This document shows, piece by piece, positions 1 through 9,603 of a stretch of DNA of 14,525 bases. Within the stretch, counting starts at the first letter, position 1; every line of letters begins with the position of its first letter. Under the pieces are notes generated by a model, which ran no database searches, was not told the origin of the DNA, and saw only the letters and a list, made by a program, of their open reading frames with translations. This stretch comes from Tubulinosema ratisbonensis. Lineage: Eukaryota; Microsporidia; Tubulinosematidae. Location: contig RCSS01000666.1 in assembly GCA_004000155.1 (NCBI GenBank), forward strand, positions 7,559 through 22,083. Direction: 5' to 3'. Made by a program: the position numbers and the translations under genes.

Positions 1-274
1 TNNANNGCATTTTCATATTAAGCTNTAAANATAAAAAATTNTTTGAAAGAAANATAAAAGTTTATTNAAAAGAAATGACNAAANATTTATTNTAAAAAAA
101 GATTNANATTNAATAAAATATACAATNNGNTTTTATTTNATATTAAATAATTANAGATAGTTTATAGATATAAAAAANTTTTTAGACNTGTTTTTTTTAT
201 TTCAATTTCTAATATATAATAATACATACAGTAATTTTAAAACTTAAATTAGTTTATTAAAATTTATCCCTAAA
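1..274. other. A+T-rich contig end with scattered Ns
   Basis: Nearly pure A/T sequence with about twenty isolated N positions, all before position 190. I see no coding motif, repeat array or RNA gene. The isolated Ns, rather than a gap run, suggest low read depth or mixed base calls at a contig end. Confidence 0.7.
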
Positions 275-660
275 GTGCAAAAAGAGTATTTTAAGCTAAA
301 AACGTATTTGATTTTACGATTTTATACAATGAAATTTTATTCTCACAGCAGAAAATCCTTTGACAAATGCAAAGTAAATATACACATTGATGAGTATCTT
401 TATATAACATCTTTAAAATTTTCATGTCATGTGATGGTTGATAAGTTTCATAAAAACTAAATTTTTCTTTGGTTTTATAGAGTGGAAACAAGGAGAAAGA
501 ATATTTTCAAATCTCTTCGTTAAATCATCATTAACTATTTTAAAAAGAAACAATAAATTTTATCTTTTAAAGAACTACATACTCCATTGAATCCTTCTAA
601 ATTATTAATTTTTAGGATATTTACATCACTAAGGCATAAGATTAAGTGTATTTTTAATGA
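275..660 (+). pseudogene. ISXO2-like transposase relic (catalytic core)
   Basis: One reading frame stays open for about 128 codons apart from three TAA stops (458-460, 521-523, 554-556). In order it holds VNIHIDEYLYI (Asp codon at 389-391), matching the first catalytic block 'V-x-IDE' of ISXO2-like (IS1595 superfamily) transposases. Next comes LWFYRVETRRKNIF (tgg at 470-472), where the family has 'WVFGxVExxTRKxxF', and then HTPLNPSKLLIF, reminiscent of 'HxxVNHSxxF'. The spacing from Asp to Trp (about 27 residues) fits the subtype with the longer insert. The conserved Gly of the second block is lost and the stops make it non-functional. The N-terminal zinc ribbon was not found. The first 61 codons alone would be a chance-length ORF, so the call rests on motif order in a single frame. 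Confidence 0.45.
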
Positions 661-955
661 CAAATAATTATAAGTGTATGATTTTTGTAAAGAAAATAAA
701 ATCTGAATAATTCTTTTTCTAAATTTTCAAGATATTTAAATAATTGTATGAATCTTAAAAAGTTTTAAGTGAGTTCATATGTTTATTTTGATTAGATGAG
801 TCAATTTAATAGTTTGCGTAAGAAAGATATTTTAATTGAGAAAAAAAGATATGATTAATTTTTATTATAATTTATAATCGTTTCAAAAAAGTAATTTTTA
901 AGATTAAAATAACAACAATATTTATTCGTCAAATATGCTTTCTTACATGTTAAAT
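661..955. other. A+T-rich spacer
   Basis: Nothing supportable. A 20-codon ORF starting ATGAGTCAATTT near 797 ends quickly and matches nothing I recognise. Confidence 0.6.
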
Positions 956-1325
956 TTATTTTCTTCTCTTAATCTCAATGTCGTACCCTACTGCCCTCAT
1001 CCCATTCTTAAGATACCTCTGGATGAGGGAAGGTATTGACTTGTAAGTTTGTTGGTTAGTTTTAAATAAAATAGTTTTTTTGTTTTGTTGATTATAATTA
1101 AAAAAATGGCTCATAATATTTATTTGCTTCTATTAAAATAGTTTTTAGCAAATTCAAATCTGATTGGCTAACTTTATTAAATTTATCTTTTACCCTTCTT
1201 ATTTTCTTAAACTGCGAACTTTCATAGTCCATAGCGACACCCTGATATACAGAAGTTTGTGGACTTCCACACTCAAGTTAAATTTTTCCGTGAAATGACT
1301 CTATAACTTGCATACTAATCTCTGT
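956..1325 (-). pseudogene. Unrecognised coding relic in a G+C island
   Basis: I do not recognise the protein. Read on the minus strand, 1325 to 1098 is one frame interrupted by a single stop (1278-1280). It includes YQGVAMDYESSQFKKI and DLNLLKTILIEANKYYEP. It overlaps a second frame, 1114 to 956, a complete 52-residue ORF (ATG at 1114-1112, TAA at 958-956) ending IPSLIQRYLKNGMRAVGY then DIEIKRRK. The frames meet at a run of seven A/T pairs (1100-1106), so a one-base slip would join them. About 970-1050 and 1200-1280 are roughly 40 % G+C against about 20 % around them, and codons such as AAG, CTC, ATC, CAG and AGG appear, unlike spacer. Weakly similar frames continue upstream to about 1690. 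It could be a C-terminal gene fragment, a decayed gene, or a live gene with a sequencing slip. It does not match the transposase motifs seen elsewhere here. Confidence 0.5.
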
Positions 1326-1470
1326 TTAGAAACAGGAAAATTTGTATTTATGGCATATTAAGCTACACAAAAAATATGATTTTATACAGAACTTGTATCT
1401 ATTCGTTAAAATTATGCATAGTATGTAACATTAATTTTAAATTGAACAGTAAGAAGAAGGTAATGACTTG

Positions 1471-1690
1471 TTATCGTTTAATATGTATATATTTTTTATC
1501 CAAAAGGTAATAATAATATATTTCAATAAGGGTAGAGTGATAGCTTAGAACCTCATTAGACATTGTATGCAAAATGATATTGTGTATCCTATAAGACAGC
1601 TTTTGAATAAAAATATAAAGCATAAGACCTATTAAAAGGTTACTTACAAAAGATAAATTCTAAAATGCTTAGATTCATGCCTTTTAACAA
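1471..1690 (-). pseudogene. Possible upstream part of the 956-1325 relic
   Basis: A minus-strand ORF of 50 codons (ATG at 1623-1621, TAA at 1473-1471) contains HTMSNEVLSYHSTLIEIYYY and ends LLDKKYIHIKR. The frame is open a further 11 codons upstream of that ATG. It lies upstream of, and on the same strand as, the 956-1325 block. It could be an earlier segment of the same broken gene, separated by about 150 bp of interrupted frames. ORFs of this length occur by chance in such A+T-rich DNA, so only strand, position and a slightly less biased composition support it. Confidence 0.25.
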
Positions 1691-2158
1691 TAGATTTAAA
1701 GTATAGATTTAATTTGTTGATTTACATTTAAAATTTATAGAGAAGATATATTTTTCAAAATACTGAATTGTTATGTATTTTTGAAGTAAAAAAATTTCCA
1801 AATTTATTTTTACGATAAAACCTGACAAAAAGAAAACAATTGTGACAACAATATTTATTTAAGTAAGAAAAAGGTGTAAATTAAACAGATAAACTAAACT
1901 TTAGTGATTTTGATAATTTGCTTTCTGCTATGTTACAATATGTCATAAAAAAATATTAAGAATTCGTCAACGAAATAAATACACAAGTCATAGGGATTGT
2001 TTATAATCCAAAAAAACCAAACAAAAGAAGCATTGGCTTTAAATAGACAGATGTTTAAAAAAATTTGTAATCATTCTATTAATTCATTTTATAATTATCA
2101 TAATTGTATATTACGTTTTTTTAAATTTGTATTTTAAATGCCAAATGTTAAATATAAT
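1691..2158. other. A+T-rich spacer
   Basis: Minus-strand frames between 1730 and 1860 stay open for nearly 50 codons, but without motifs or a composition shift. I see nothing supportable here. Confidence 0.5.
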
Positions 2159-2400
2159 AACGCGGTAAAATTAATATGTATTGATATTTTTTTAAAATAT
2201 GATGATTTTTACGACATTTTTAGCTATTTTAAAATTTAAAGAAAAAGATTAACAAAAAAACATTAGAGACAGAATCCCGATTATAAAAAAATTTTGAATA
2301 CTTATAACCTATTAAATTTCAAATAAAAAATGATTTGAAGTTACGAACAAAAAAAACTTGAAACAAAATATTTATGTGTTAATCCTAAATTGCATATGAT
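2159..2400 (+). pseudogene. Weak ISXO2-like candidate
   Basis: Three short pieces in family order: KLICIDIFL (from about 2168, resembling the first catalytic 'IDE' block), NIRDRIPIIKKIL (2259-2297, resembling 'NRxxxTLIPIIKKxI') and VNPKLHM (2378-2398, resembling 'VNHSxxF'). They lie in two frames with stops between them. With three frames to choose from, this may be over-reading of A+T-rich sequence. It ends about 225 bp before the much clearer 2624-3400 relic and could be an older copy next to it. Confidence 0.22.
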
Positions 2401-2623
2401 AATCAAACATTATATTTATATTTAAATGTATAAACCCATAGCGTAAAAATATTTAGCACGTAGGAACATAGAAGAGGTCAATTAATTTATGTTTAGTACA
2501 TAAATTTTTATTAATATATTATAATACTTAATAAGCCTACGATTTGACAGATTTTCACAAAAGATTTAGATACTACTTCTAGGCTTGTTTAATTTTTGAT
2601 TATAAACTATTAACAATCATTAA

Positions 2624-3400
2624 TGCCTACCTTATGATTTTTTTAGGTATGACAATATAGTAAAACAAATGCGATTAAATGAAAACATTAGTTTCAAACA
2701 ATATTTTTCAATGTTAAGACATAAAAATATACTTAAAGCCATAAAGATATATTTACTGTTTTTTGATCGAAATCGCAACTATAACACAACTTATTAAATC
2801 TGCATTGAAGAGCGGCTAAGGATTAGCAGCAGAACTTATCTCTTAATAATTTTTATACCTTTTAAAAATTTTCACGAAGATATGGGTTAGAAATCTATAA
2901 ACATTAAGTCAACTTACTAAAAACTTTAAAGGCCAAAAATTATTAAAAGATAATAATAATCTACATGAATTTTTGATTATAGAATGTACACGTAAAAGTC
3001 GATAAGAAAGTTCCTTGTAATGGATTTTTGTTCGAGTCTAATATAGTATATTATTATGATTCTAAGGGTATTTAAATGTTAATAGGGATTAAAGAAGAAA
3101 ATTTGACAATATAAAATAAATTTAAATAGCAAGAAAAAAACATTTAAGAATTTATTTTAAAGTATTTCAGACCTTAAAACTATCATGTTTGCCGATGGTC
3201 ATAACCTTATTCCGGTGCAGTACGAAAAATAAATGAAATACAGAAAATAGTTAATAATTCTAGAGGATTTAATAAGTAAGAAGAGTTTACACAGATAAAG
3301 TCAAAATTTTGTTATCTATCAAAATGAAAAACGAGAAGATGTTATCAAACCAAATTTAGTATGTTATTTTAAAAAATTTAGTTTCTAAAATAAAATTTTG
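2624..3400 (+). pseudogene. ISXO2-like transposase relic, nearly full length
   Basis: Family role: DDE transposase of the ISXO2-like (IS1595) superfamily, which cuts and pastes its own element. The pieces are in the expected order on the plus strand. 2624-2887 is one frame with a single stop (2795-2797) and holds the helical N-terminal part (KNILKAIKIYLLFF, then LRISSRTYLLIIF and FKNFHED). 2983-3072 holds VHVKVDKKVPCNGF, the first catalytic Asp block (Asp at 3001-3003), in the subtype with 'CNG' after the Asp. It is followed across a stop by LIGIKEEN, matching 'WLIGGIEEN'. 3170-3229 holds TIMFADGHNLIP, the second Asp block (Asp at 3194-3196). 3250-3309 holds VNNSRGFNK, then FTQIKSKFCYLSK, matching 'VNHSxGF...HTNxIExxWSxLK'. 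Both Asp codons survive, but the Glu of the final block reads Lys. At least three frame changes and several stops make it dead. Confidence 0.75.
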
Positions 3401-4235
3401 TGAGGAAAAAAACTACACATAAAGAGAAATTATATATAATTTTACAGTTTTATTGTCAAAAAAAAAGATTAAATAAATTTGAAGAACTATTTTTTTTATA
3501 TGATAATGGGATTCCGTTTTATTATTGTAGTTTTTTGCTTATCACCAAAGTTGTTAAACTTCCCATATACAGCTATGATTAACCTTCTGTCGGGGTTTTT
3601 TCCTGAGTTCAAATAAAATTTTTGTTCAGTTTAAAAAAATAAAAAATTCAAATATTTTTTACTTGCTAAAACATCAATCAACGCAATGTTAGGTCTTTTG
3701 TTTTATTTTAAATTGATAAGTGATAACCCCTCGTTTAATAAAAAGAAGCCGCATGAAAAAATTTCGCTTAAAATACTTAACATATGTTTTTTCTTAAATA
3801 TATATTAATAAATTATATTTTATAATCCTCTATATTTATAGATAAACACGAGAGAAGTTTTACTATTTAAATACAAAATAAAAAAATTAAAAACTATGGT
3901 AAAAGCAAATAAAAAGTGCTAAACCTTTTTTATTAACCACAAATTAATTTATTATCCTAAGTAAATATAATCATTTTTTTATATTGATCGGCAAAATTTC
4001 TTTTTCAAGATAGAAAAAAGACAAAAAATAAATATCATTTAAAAGTATTTAAAAAATATATAAATAAAATATTAAAATTCTCTTGTAGGAATTATTTTAA
4101 AAGAATGGTCTTACTAAATATTTAGAGCTTTTTTCAATTACCATTAAAATTTGTTTCAAGTCTTTTAGTTTATTCAAAATCAGTCGATTACAAACAATAT
4201 AGGTGATGTAATTCTAAATTTTTAAAATTTTTACT
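3401..4235. other. A+T-rich spacer, no supported gene
   Basis: A 60-codon frame with a GTG start (3400-3582) and a 39-codon ATG frame within an open run near 3650-3810 are at chance length and show no motif. A less biased patch near 3582-3610 belongs to neither. Traces of the C-terminal tail of the neighbouring Tc1/mariner relic may reach about 4140. I found no convincing terminal inverted repeat. Confidence 0.5.
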
Positions 4236-5030
4236 TGCAAATATTTTTTATACTTTTTTCACATAGTTTATGGTTTAAATTAAATGGAACTCGTAAATGT
4301 TCAATCGGATTTATATCCAGAAATGTGAAGATCATTCAAAATATTGTGTGTTTTTAGACTTAAAATATTCTCAAATAACTTTGAGATATCTTTTATAGCA
4401 TTACAATATTAATAAATAAAATTTTTTGATATTCTTAACTTGACAAGAGAATTTTTTAAAATATATTTAAAATATATAATATTAGATCAAATCATTTTGA
4501 CATCAATAAAAACAAAATCTGCTACTTCTTAAAATATCTATAACAGGTTCGAAACCTTTTATATGCCTAGGTTAGATAAATGTTTTTTAAGCAAATTTTT
4601 CAATGAACTTCCTCTATATCTCTGTTTTACTGTCCTTTCCATAAAATAAATTTGGTTTCATCTATATACACTTGTTCTCGCCAATTATCATACATTTATA
4701 TAAATAAATTGACGTATTCTAACCCTTTCTTTTACTATTCACTCAATAAAGAGGTTTCACATGCAAATCGTTTAATAATTTCTAATTATTAAAAGGATTT
4801 TTCGAGTAGCAATCAACAGTTTGTTTTAGAGTAAACTTTGAGTCTATACTAAACTTGCTTTGAGCTTATATTTAGGTGTTAAATGGACTAATAGCTTTTC
4901 TTAATTTAAATTGAAACCGCCCTTTTTCTTTCTTACCTATTTTCCTTTATATAGTCTTCTGTTTTCTTGTATTTATAAATATATTTGAACAGTTATTAAT
5001 GTAATTCGTGCTTTCTAAAACTTTTTTATT
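4236..5030 (-). pseudogene. Tc1/mariner-type transposase relic
   Basis: Family role: DD34-37E transposase that moves a Tc1/mariner element through terminal inverted repeats and TA target sites. Minus-strand pieces run in the family order. A possible N-terminal helix-turn-helix/linker region lies at about 4880-5030 (RKIGKKEKGR). Next is KERVRIRQFI near 4700-4730, then NWREQVYIDETKF with DETKF at 4648-4662, the first catalytic Asp. FIDVKM begins at 4510, matching 'FIDGxM'. CNAIKDISKLFENIL follows, where the family has 'QDNAPxHxSKxxxxFL'. Last is LDINPIEHL (NPIEHL at 4294-4311), the third catalytic block, with its Glu kept. The second Asp is gone: codon 4403-4405 reads Cys. The FIDVKM-to-KLFENIL block is one frame; the DETKF and NPIEHL blocks lie in another, and several stops intervene. 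An N-terminal extension to about 5250 is possible but not shown. Confidence 0.85.
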
Positions 5031-6719
5031 AAGATTTTTTTCATTATATAAATTATAAAATCTTAAATTTTTTTGATTAAATGTTATTCCAAAATTTTAT
5101 TTATATTTGTAGATCAATAAAAGGAGGGAATATTCAAAACTAGATAAATATGAAAAAAGAAATACTTATAAATATGTGACTTTTTAACACCAACAGCAAT
5201 ATACATCAATTTAATTGCTCTCTATCGAAAATTTTTTTTATCAACATGTAAAGATAAAAGATTTATTATTTAGTGACGTTAGGCTAAAATAATAAAAAAG
5301 TTATCAAGTACATGAAATACAATTATTTTTTTTCTTTTTCTTAATTTTTTATTTTTTTTGCTAGCTATAATGCTGATCTTGAATTCTTTATATTTTTATA
5401 AATATGAAAATTTCCACAGTATTTAAATAAAAATACTGATGTATGACAAGATATAATATATAAAACACACATTTAAGATAATTATTATATAAATTATCTC
5501 AATTTAGAGTTAATTAATATGATGTGGCTTTTTTTTGGGATGAGGTGTTTTTGACAAAAAAATCTAGATGAAACAAAACCTAACATCTAACTTATTAAAA
5601 ATTTTTAAAAAAAGAGAAGAGGTTACATTTTTTCTGGTGTTTAAAACTGCGCAAAATAAAAAAATGCACCTTTAATAAACAGAACAAAAAATCACTGATA
5701 AAAGTTATTTTCCATAAAGTTAGATAAAAAAATAACAAATAATGAGATTTATTCACATTTTGCAATAAATAAAAATTTTAAAATATGTTTCTTTATACAT
5801 TAAATATAATATCGCTTTTGTTATCTTCAATATAGAACATTAACATTAATATGAATATAATATATTAAGTTCAAAAAGTATACAACCAAATGTACCTTAT
5901 AACTTGATTTAAGTTTTTAGTGTTCTCTTTTTTTTTAAACATTCGTGCGAAGCTTCATATTTTAATAAATTTTAGACCAACCATAAAAAATTTTCTTCTG
6001 TAACCAATTTATAATATGTTATAAAAATTAGATAGAACTTAGTCTGATTCTTAAAAATAGATATTAAATTAATCTATAAATATATTATTAACAAAATTAT
6101 ATGCTATATTTTTAGTGATTAAAAATATTATATTATGACTTGTTTTTATATTTAGTTTAAATAACTTGTCTAATATTTAATTATTGGTATTGATAGTATA
6201 AACTATTCTTTTTCTATACACTTTTGAATTTATTTTTAGATTATTATAATATAATTGGTTTTTGTTTTCTATTTTTTTCAATTCTCTTTTTATTAAAAAA
6301 AAATTTAGCCTATTAAAAATAGTGAATAACAGCAAGGTTAAATGATTACAGAAAAAAAACAGAAAACCTTTATATACCTCTAAAAAGGTTTCTGGTATCC
6401 ATGTCATGATTTTTAAAAACATATAATTTATATTATTGAGGTTTATATTTCGATTATGAATAATTTAAACAAAATAGGGATTTGTAAAATAATTGAAAAA
6501 GGTAAACCCCGTATCGTGTTAGTAATTCTAATTTATTTTTTAGTTCCAGAAAAGAAAAGTCCAGTATCAAAGTTTTATTTTCATTTAATTTTTTTTAATA
6601 GAAAACGATCTACGTTGATTTGATTGAAATAATTTTTTTTATAATTAATATTTTTTAAAATAATTACGCAATCATCAGCTAATTCTTGACAATTACATAT
6701 ATAGCAAAAAAAATAAGAT
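5031..6719. other. Long A+T-rich interval, no supported gene
   Basis: I inspected both strands and found no family motif that I trust. It contains an 81-codon minus-strand ORF (6422-6177), hydrophobic and Phe/Leu/Asn-rich, and a 55-codon plus-strand ORF (6456-6623) opposite a 47-codon open minus-strand frame. A 35-codon plus-strand ORF starts at about 5569. All are within chance expectation for this composition. The patch at 6495-6570 is slightly richer in G+C and could be a very old coding relic, strand undecided. Confidence 0.5.
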
Positions 6720-7480
6720 AAAATGAATCAATTGAAGAGGTCAAAGGTCAAATGTCTGTTATCATAAATAATTTATATGTTTATTTCGGGAAACTGTCAG
6801 TAATAACATAATAATTTCTATATTATGAATTTTCCATGATAAAACAATAAACAATTCAAATTAAAGATAATAGGAAAAATTAAGAAAATTCGAATATTTC
6901 AATGAAAGAATTGTAAATTACGTTCTAGTTAGATGTATAATTTACATATTAAGATGATGAGAGTTTTAAAATACATGTGGGTTAATAATATAAAAATATT
7001 ATGACATCGTTAGTCCTAAAAAAGTATTAAGCTGAGAATTACACAACTATCAACCCCATATTACCAATGTGCTTCGATAATTATCAAAATCGTGTAGCAA
7101 ATTATGATTTTATCACATTTTTCAGGTTACAATAAATGCCACTTTAAACAGTTTAACTTAATCTATTAGAGGATTCTAAAACTCTGTTTTAAAATATTAC
7201 AAGCAATCATACGCTTTAAATACACTGTTAATTATTATTTTTATACAAGCACCTTTTTTTGATTGCAAACAGGCTAAAATAACTTATATCAAAGCTTTAG
7301 AAATTAAAAGAATAGGTTTTGCTAAACCTAATAATTATATATGATTTTAAGCGTAAAGCAACTTTTACATCTAATTTTATATCTACTAATTCTAATATTC
7401 TGTGTTGTGTTATCTACCTCGCCCAAGCAATATACAGAAAAATCTGAATTTAGAACTAGTTTTTATATGCAGCTTTGATC
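6720..7480 (-). pseudogene. ISXO2-like transposase relic
   Basis: Minus-strand pieces follow the family order, from high to low coordinate. NSDFSVYCLGEVD (Cys codon at 7427-7429) and ISRYKIRCKSCFTLK (CKSC at 7358-7369) share one frame and look like the two halves of the N-terminal zinc ribbon. Its second half normally reads 'RxRCxxCxxxxSIR'. GVDSCVI (7037-7054 for VDSCVI) resembles the first catalytic block of the 'IDETVIC' subtype, with Asp kept. KHINYLxQTF (around 6752-6783) resembles the final 'HTNxIExxxW' block, its Glu replaced by a stop. The middle, including the second Asp block, could not be placed. The zinc-ribbon half is the most convincing; the C-terminal half is weaker. Confidence 0.45.
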
Positions 7481-7663
7481 TCTGTGTTAAGTTATATGTT
7501 AAAGCACTTCTGCGGTGTCTTAAGTTCTATTTTCTAAACCCAGATATACAATAGATGAAATGAAATAAAAATTCATATTTTATTAATTCTTTATGAATTT
7601 TTGATATAATTTTTACAAAAATTTTTTTAAATTTATATCTAAACTAAGATTTTTTCAAAACAA

Positions 7664-8087
7664 ATGTCATTTTAGAAATCGAAATTAAGAAATCAACAAA
7701 AAAAAGCTATCGATAGATTGCACAATTTTCTTAATGCTTTTCAACAACCACACGCCTTAATCTATCTTTGTCGATTGAAAAACGAAAAGAGGAAGTATAA
7801 AGGATTAGAAAAAACATCTAAGATAATTACCGGGGCTTAATTTGTGGATAAAAAATTCTTTTATGAAAATCAAACTAAGCTTGTTAAAAGAAAAACAAAG
7901 ATTCTGATTGTATCAAATTTTTTCTTTATGAATTACAGGAAAAAACTTTTTTTATAAAATAATTATTAATTTTTTTATATAAAAAGAAAATAAGCAACAT
8001 ATTGAAAACGAACCAAGACCTTTGAGCCTTAACACCCAGACCTATTTAAAACAGCAAACCTCCACTATATCGACACTGGAAAACTAG
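7664..8087 (+). pseudogene. Unrecognised coding relic, possibly retroelement-derived
   Basis: From an ATG at 7664 one frame runs to TAA at 7955-7957 with only two internal stops (7673-7675, 7838-7840). It reads KKAIDRLHNFLNAFQQ, PHALIYLCRLKNEKRKYKGL, EKTSKIITGA, then FVDKKFFYENQ. A second frame (7986-8087) continues with HIENEPRPLSLNTQTYL, KQQTSTISTLEN and TAG. The mixed, polar, Lys/Arg-rich composition is unlike the Phe/Ile/Tyr-rich translations of spacer here, and the DNA is less A+T-biased at 7740-7840 and 8005-8085. I do not recognise the protein. The charged stretch followed by 'FVDKKFFYEN' faintly recalls sequence preceding the reverse transcriptase domain of some non-LTR retrotransposons, but no catalytic motif (such as YxDD) is present. 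It could equally be a fragment of a host gene. Confidence 0.42.
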
Positions 8088-8616
8088 TAAAATAAGTTAA
8101 TATTATTTTTAAATAAAAAAGTTTTTATTCTTTGATTTAAATCATATACAAATAAAGAATATGTTGCAACATTTTTATTATTTTATTTACAATTTGGCCT
8201 AAATAAACTCTTTATATATAAATTTTATATAAAAATTCTAGAGGGGTTATTTTCTTTATAGCTCTTCCTCTAACAAGCTGCTAAAAACATCTTTTAAAAT
8301 ATTTTTTATTAGATTTTAAAGTAATTCCCTATACCCACATAATCCTTAATTTTATCATAAAAATCGTTAGATTTCAGAATTTCATTTTTTTTTGGTGTTG
8401 CCCTAATTTAAATCATGATAAAATACCTATTTTTATTAGTACAAAGCATTTAAATACAGTTTAAAAAAGTGATTAGTTAAATTTTTAAAAAAATGTTTTC
8501 AATTAATATATAAACAAATTAAAATTTTAACACTTTTATAAATTCAAGCAAAGAAAGAAAAATAAGTTATAAAATAAATTTTTTATCTAGAATCTTAAAA
8601 TACGCAAAAATACAGA
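8088..8616. other. A+T-rich spacer with a doubtful minus-strand coding trace
   Basis: Minus strand 8407-8309 is open and reads TPKKNEILKSNDFYDKIKDY then VGIGNYFKI. Further down (about 8283-8216) another minus frame reads QLVRGRAIKKITPLEFLYK. These polar stretches look more like protein than spacer and could be parts of one relic. The opposite strand is also open for 60 codons, so strand and reality are undecided. Confidence 0.25.
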
Positions 8617-9600
8617 TATTTAATGGTTGAACCAAAGATGTGTATTAGGAGAAACAATCGAAGTGATGTCGAAAAGGGATTTTTTATTATGAGTAAAGCA
8701 AATATCTGAGAATAAAAAATTCATTTTGTTTTGAAGTTTAATTTATATAAGAATATAATATTTACTTAGTTACGTATGTTGATTTATTTTAATAATAATC
8801 CATTATTCGATTGTTTCATTTTAGATTTTTAAAATATCTAAGAGTTTTAGATTATCTTATTATTTATATATTTAAATGAATTTTATATGAGTTGAACATA
8901 GAAGATATAATTACTTTTTCGTTCCTTTTCTTTCTTGTGAATATTTGGTGTCTTTTGTATTGTATGTTTTTTTGACATGTATATTAAGAAAATAAAGGTC
9001 TGTCTAAATCAATGATACTTCCACTATAAAACTCTTTTATACTACACAAAAAGTTTGTTTGTAAGTTTATGATTTTTATTTTATTTTGTATTTGTAGAGT
9101 GTTCCTTTAAAATAAGTTCAATAAGTTAAAGTTTAGTGACCATACTTTTGTAGATTGGAGAAGTTTTTTAAAAGAAGCAAATCCTTTTTCAATAATAAAT
9201 TTTGTAAGCCGAATAATGGCCCTTTGGACGAGGCACGTTGATCAACAAATCGTTATTATTAGAATAAAATACAATTTTAAAGGCTTTGTATAAAAAGATC
9301 CCGTCTTAGGAGCAATAGATTGGCATACAAAAGAGCACCTTTTAATATAAGTCAATCGCGAGGTCAAAACACCTTAATATTATTCCGCAATATATCTTAC
9401 TAGAAAATACGATTTTTAGCTTAAGCTAGCAGCTTATATAAATTTCTTTACAAGTGTTTGATCATTTTGTTGTAAATAATTTCTAAATTTGTAGATCTTA
9501 AAAAGTATTCAAACGCCACGAGTTAAGATAATTATAGAGAGACTCGGTATTGCAACAAAAATGTTTTAGAGTTTTAAGAACATTATTATAAGTATTTAAC
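8617..9600 (+). pseudogene. ISXO2-like transposase relic, best preserved copy
   Basis: All main parts of an ISXO2-like (IS1595) DDE transposase appear in order. PKMCIRRNNRSD (28-residue ORF, 8623-8709) resembles the N-terminal zinc ribbon with its cysteines lost. YLLSYVC follows in the helix-turn-helix region. Then one frame (9111-9350, stops at 9291 and near 9348) gives SDHTFVDWRSFLKE (matching 'TVVDWxxFLRE'), HVDQQIVIIRIKYNFKG (first Asp, codon 9240-9242, with 'RKYNRG') and VLGAIDWHTKEHLLI ('WVFGAIDRxTKE'). A +1 shift leads to ARSKHLNIIPQYILLENTIF ('NRxxxTLxPIIxxYIxxGTxIYSD'), where the second Asp is lost. HFVVNNF (from 9463) and HELRxLxRDS (from 9517) end the series, matching 'HxxVNHSxNF' and 'HTxEIExLWRxxK'. 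It belongs to the RKYN subtype, unlike the 2624-3400 relic. It ends about 300 bp from the opposed copy at 9900-10615. Confidence 0.8.
8618..8639 (+). repeat. Direct repeat, left copy (pair with 9604-9625)
   Basis: These 22 bases match 9604-9625 at 20 positions, sharing the G+C-richer core GGTTGA.CCAAAGAT. They are 986 bp apart in the same orientation and bracket the 8617-9600 transposase relic. Both copies read in the same phase as L-x-V-(E/D)-P-K-(M/I), so they may be repeated coding segments rather than target-site duplications. Confidence 0.5.
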
Positions 9601-9603
9601 TGA

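Noticed and set aside
291..491. 66-codon minus-strand ORF
   Set aside because: Antisense to the plus-strand frame carrying the IDE and WFYRVETRRK blocks.
3400..3582. 60-codon plus-strand ORF with GTG start
   Set aside because: Chance-length, no motif, same composition as spacer.
4547..4563. tRNA T-arm-like sequence GGTTCGAAACC
   Set aside because: No D-arm, anticodon arm or acceptor stem can be folded around it, and it lies inside the Tc1/mariner relic.
4080..5280. Search for terminal inverted repeats of the Tc1/mariner relic
   Set aside because: No matching inverted ends found by eye on either side; claimed boundaries are those of the coding relic only.
5865..6005. Minus-strand string NLNQVIRYIWLY resembling an ISXO2 helix-turn-helix
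   Set aside because: Isolated; no zinc ribbon or catalytic block could be placed before or after it.
6177..6422. 81-codon minus-strand ORF, the longest in the window
   Set aside because: About one run of this length is expected by chance at this composition; Phe/Leu/Asn-rich translation, no motif and no composition shift.
6738..6750. AGGTCA-A-AGGTCA, identical to a DR1 nuclear-receptor half-site pair
   Set aside because: Nuclear receptors are a metazoan system, nothing else here suggests an animal, and the site falls inside a transposase relic.
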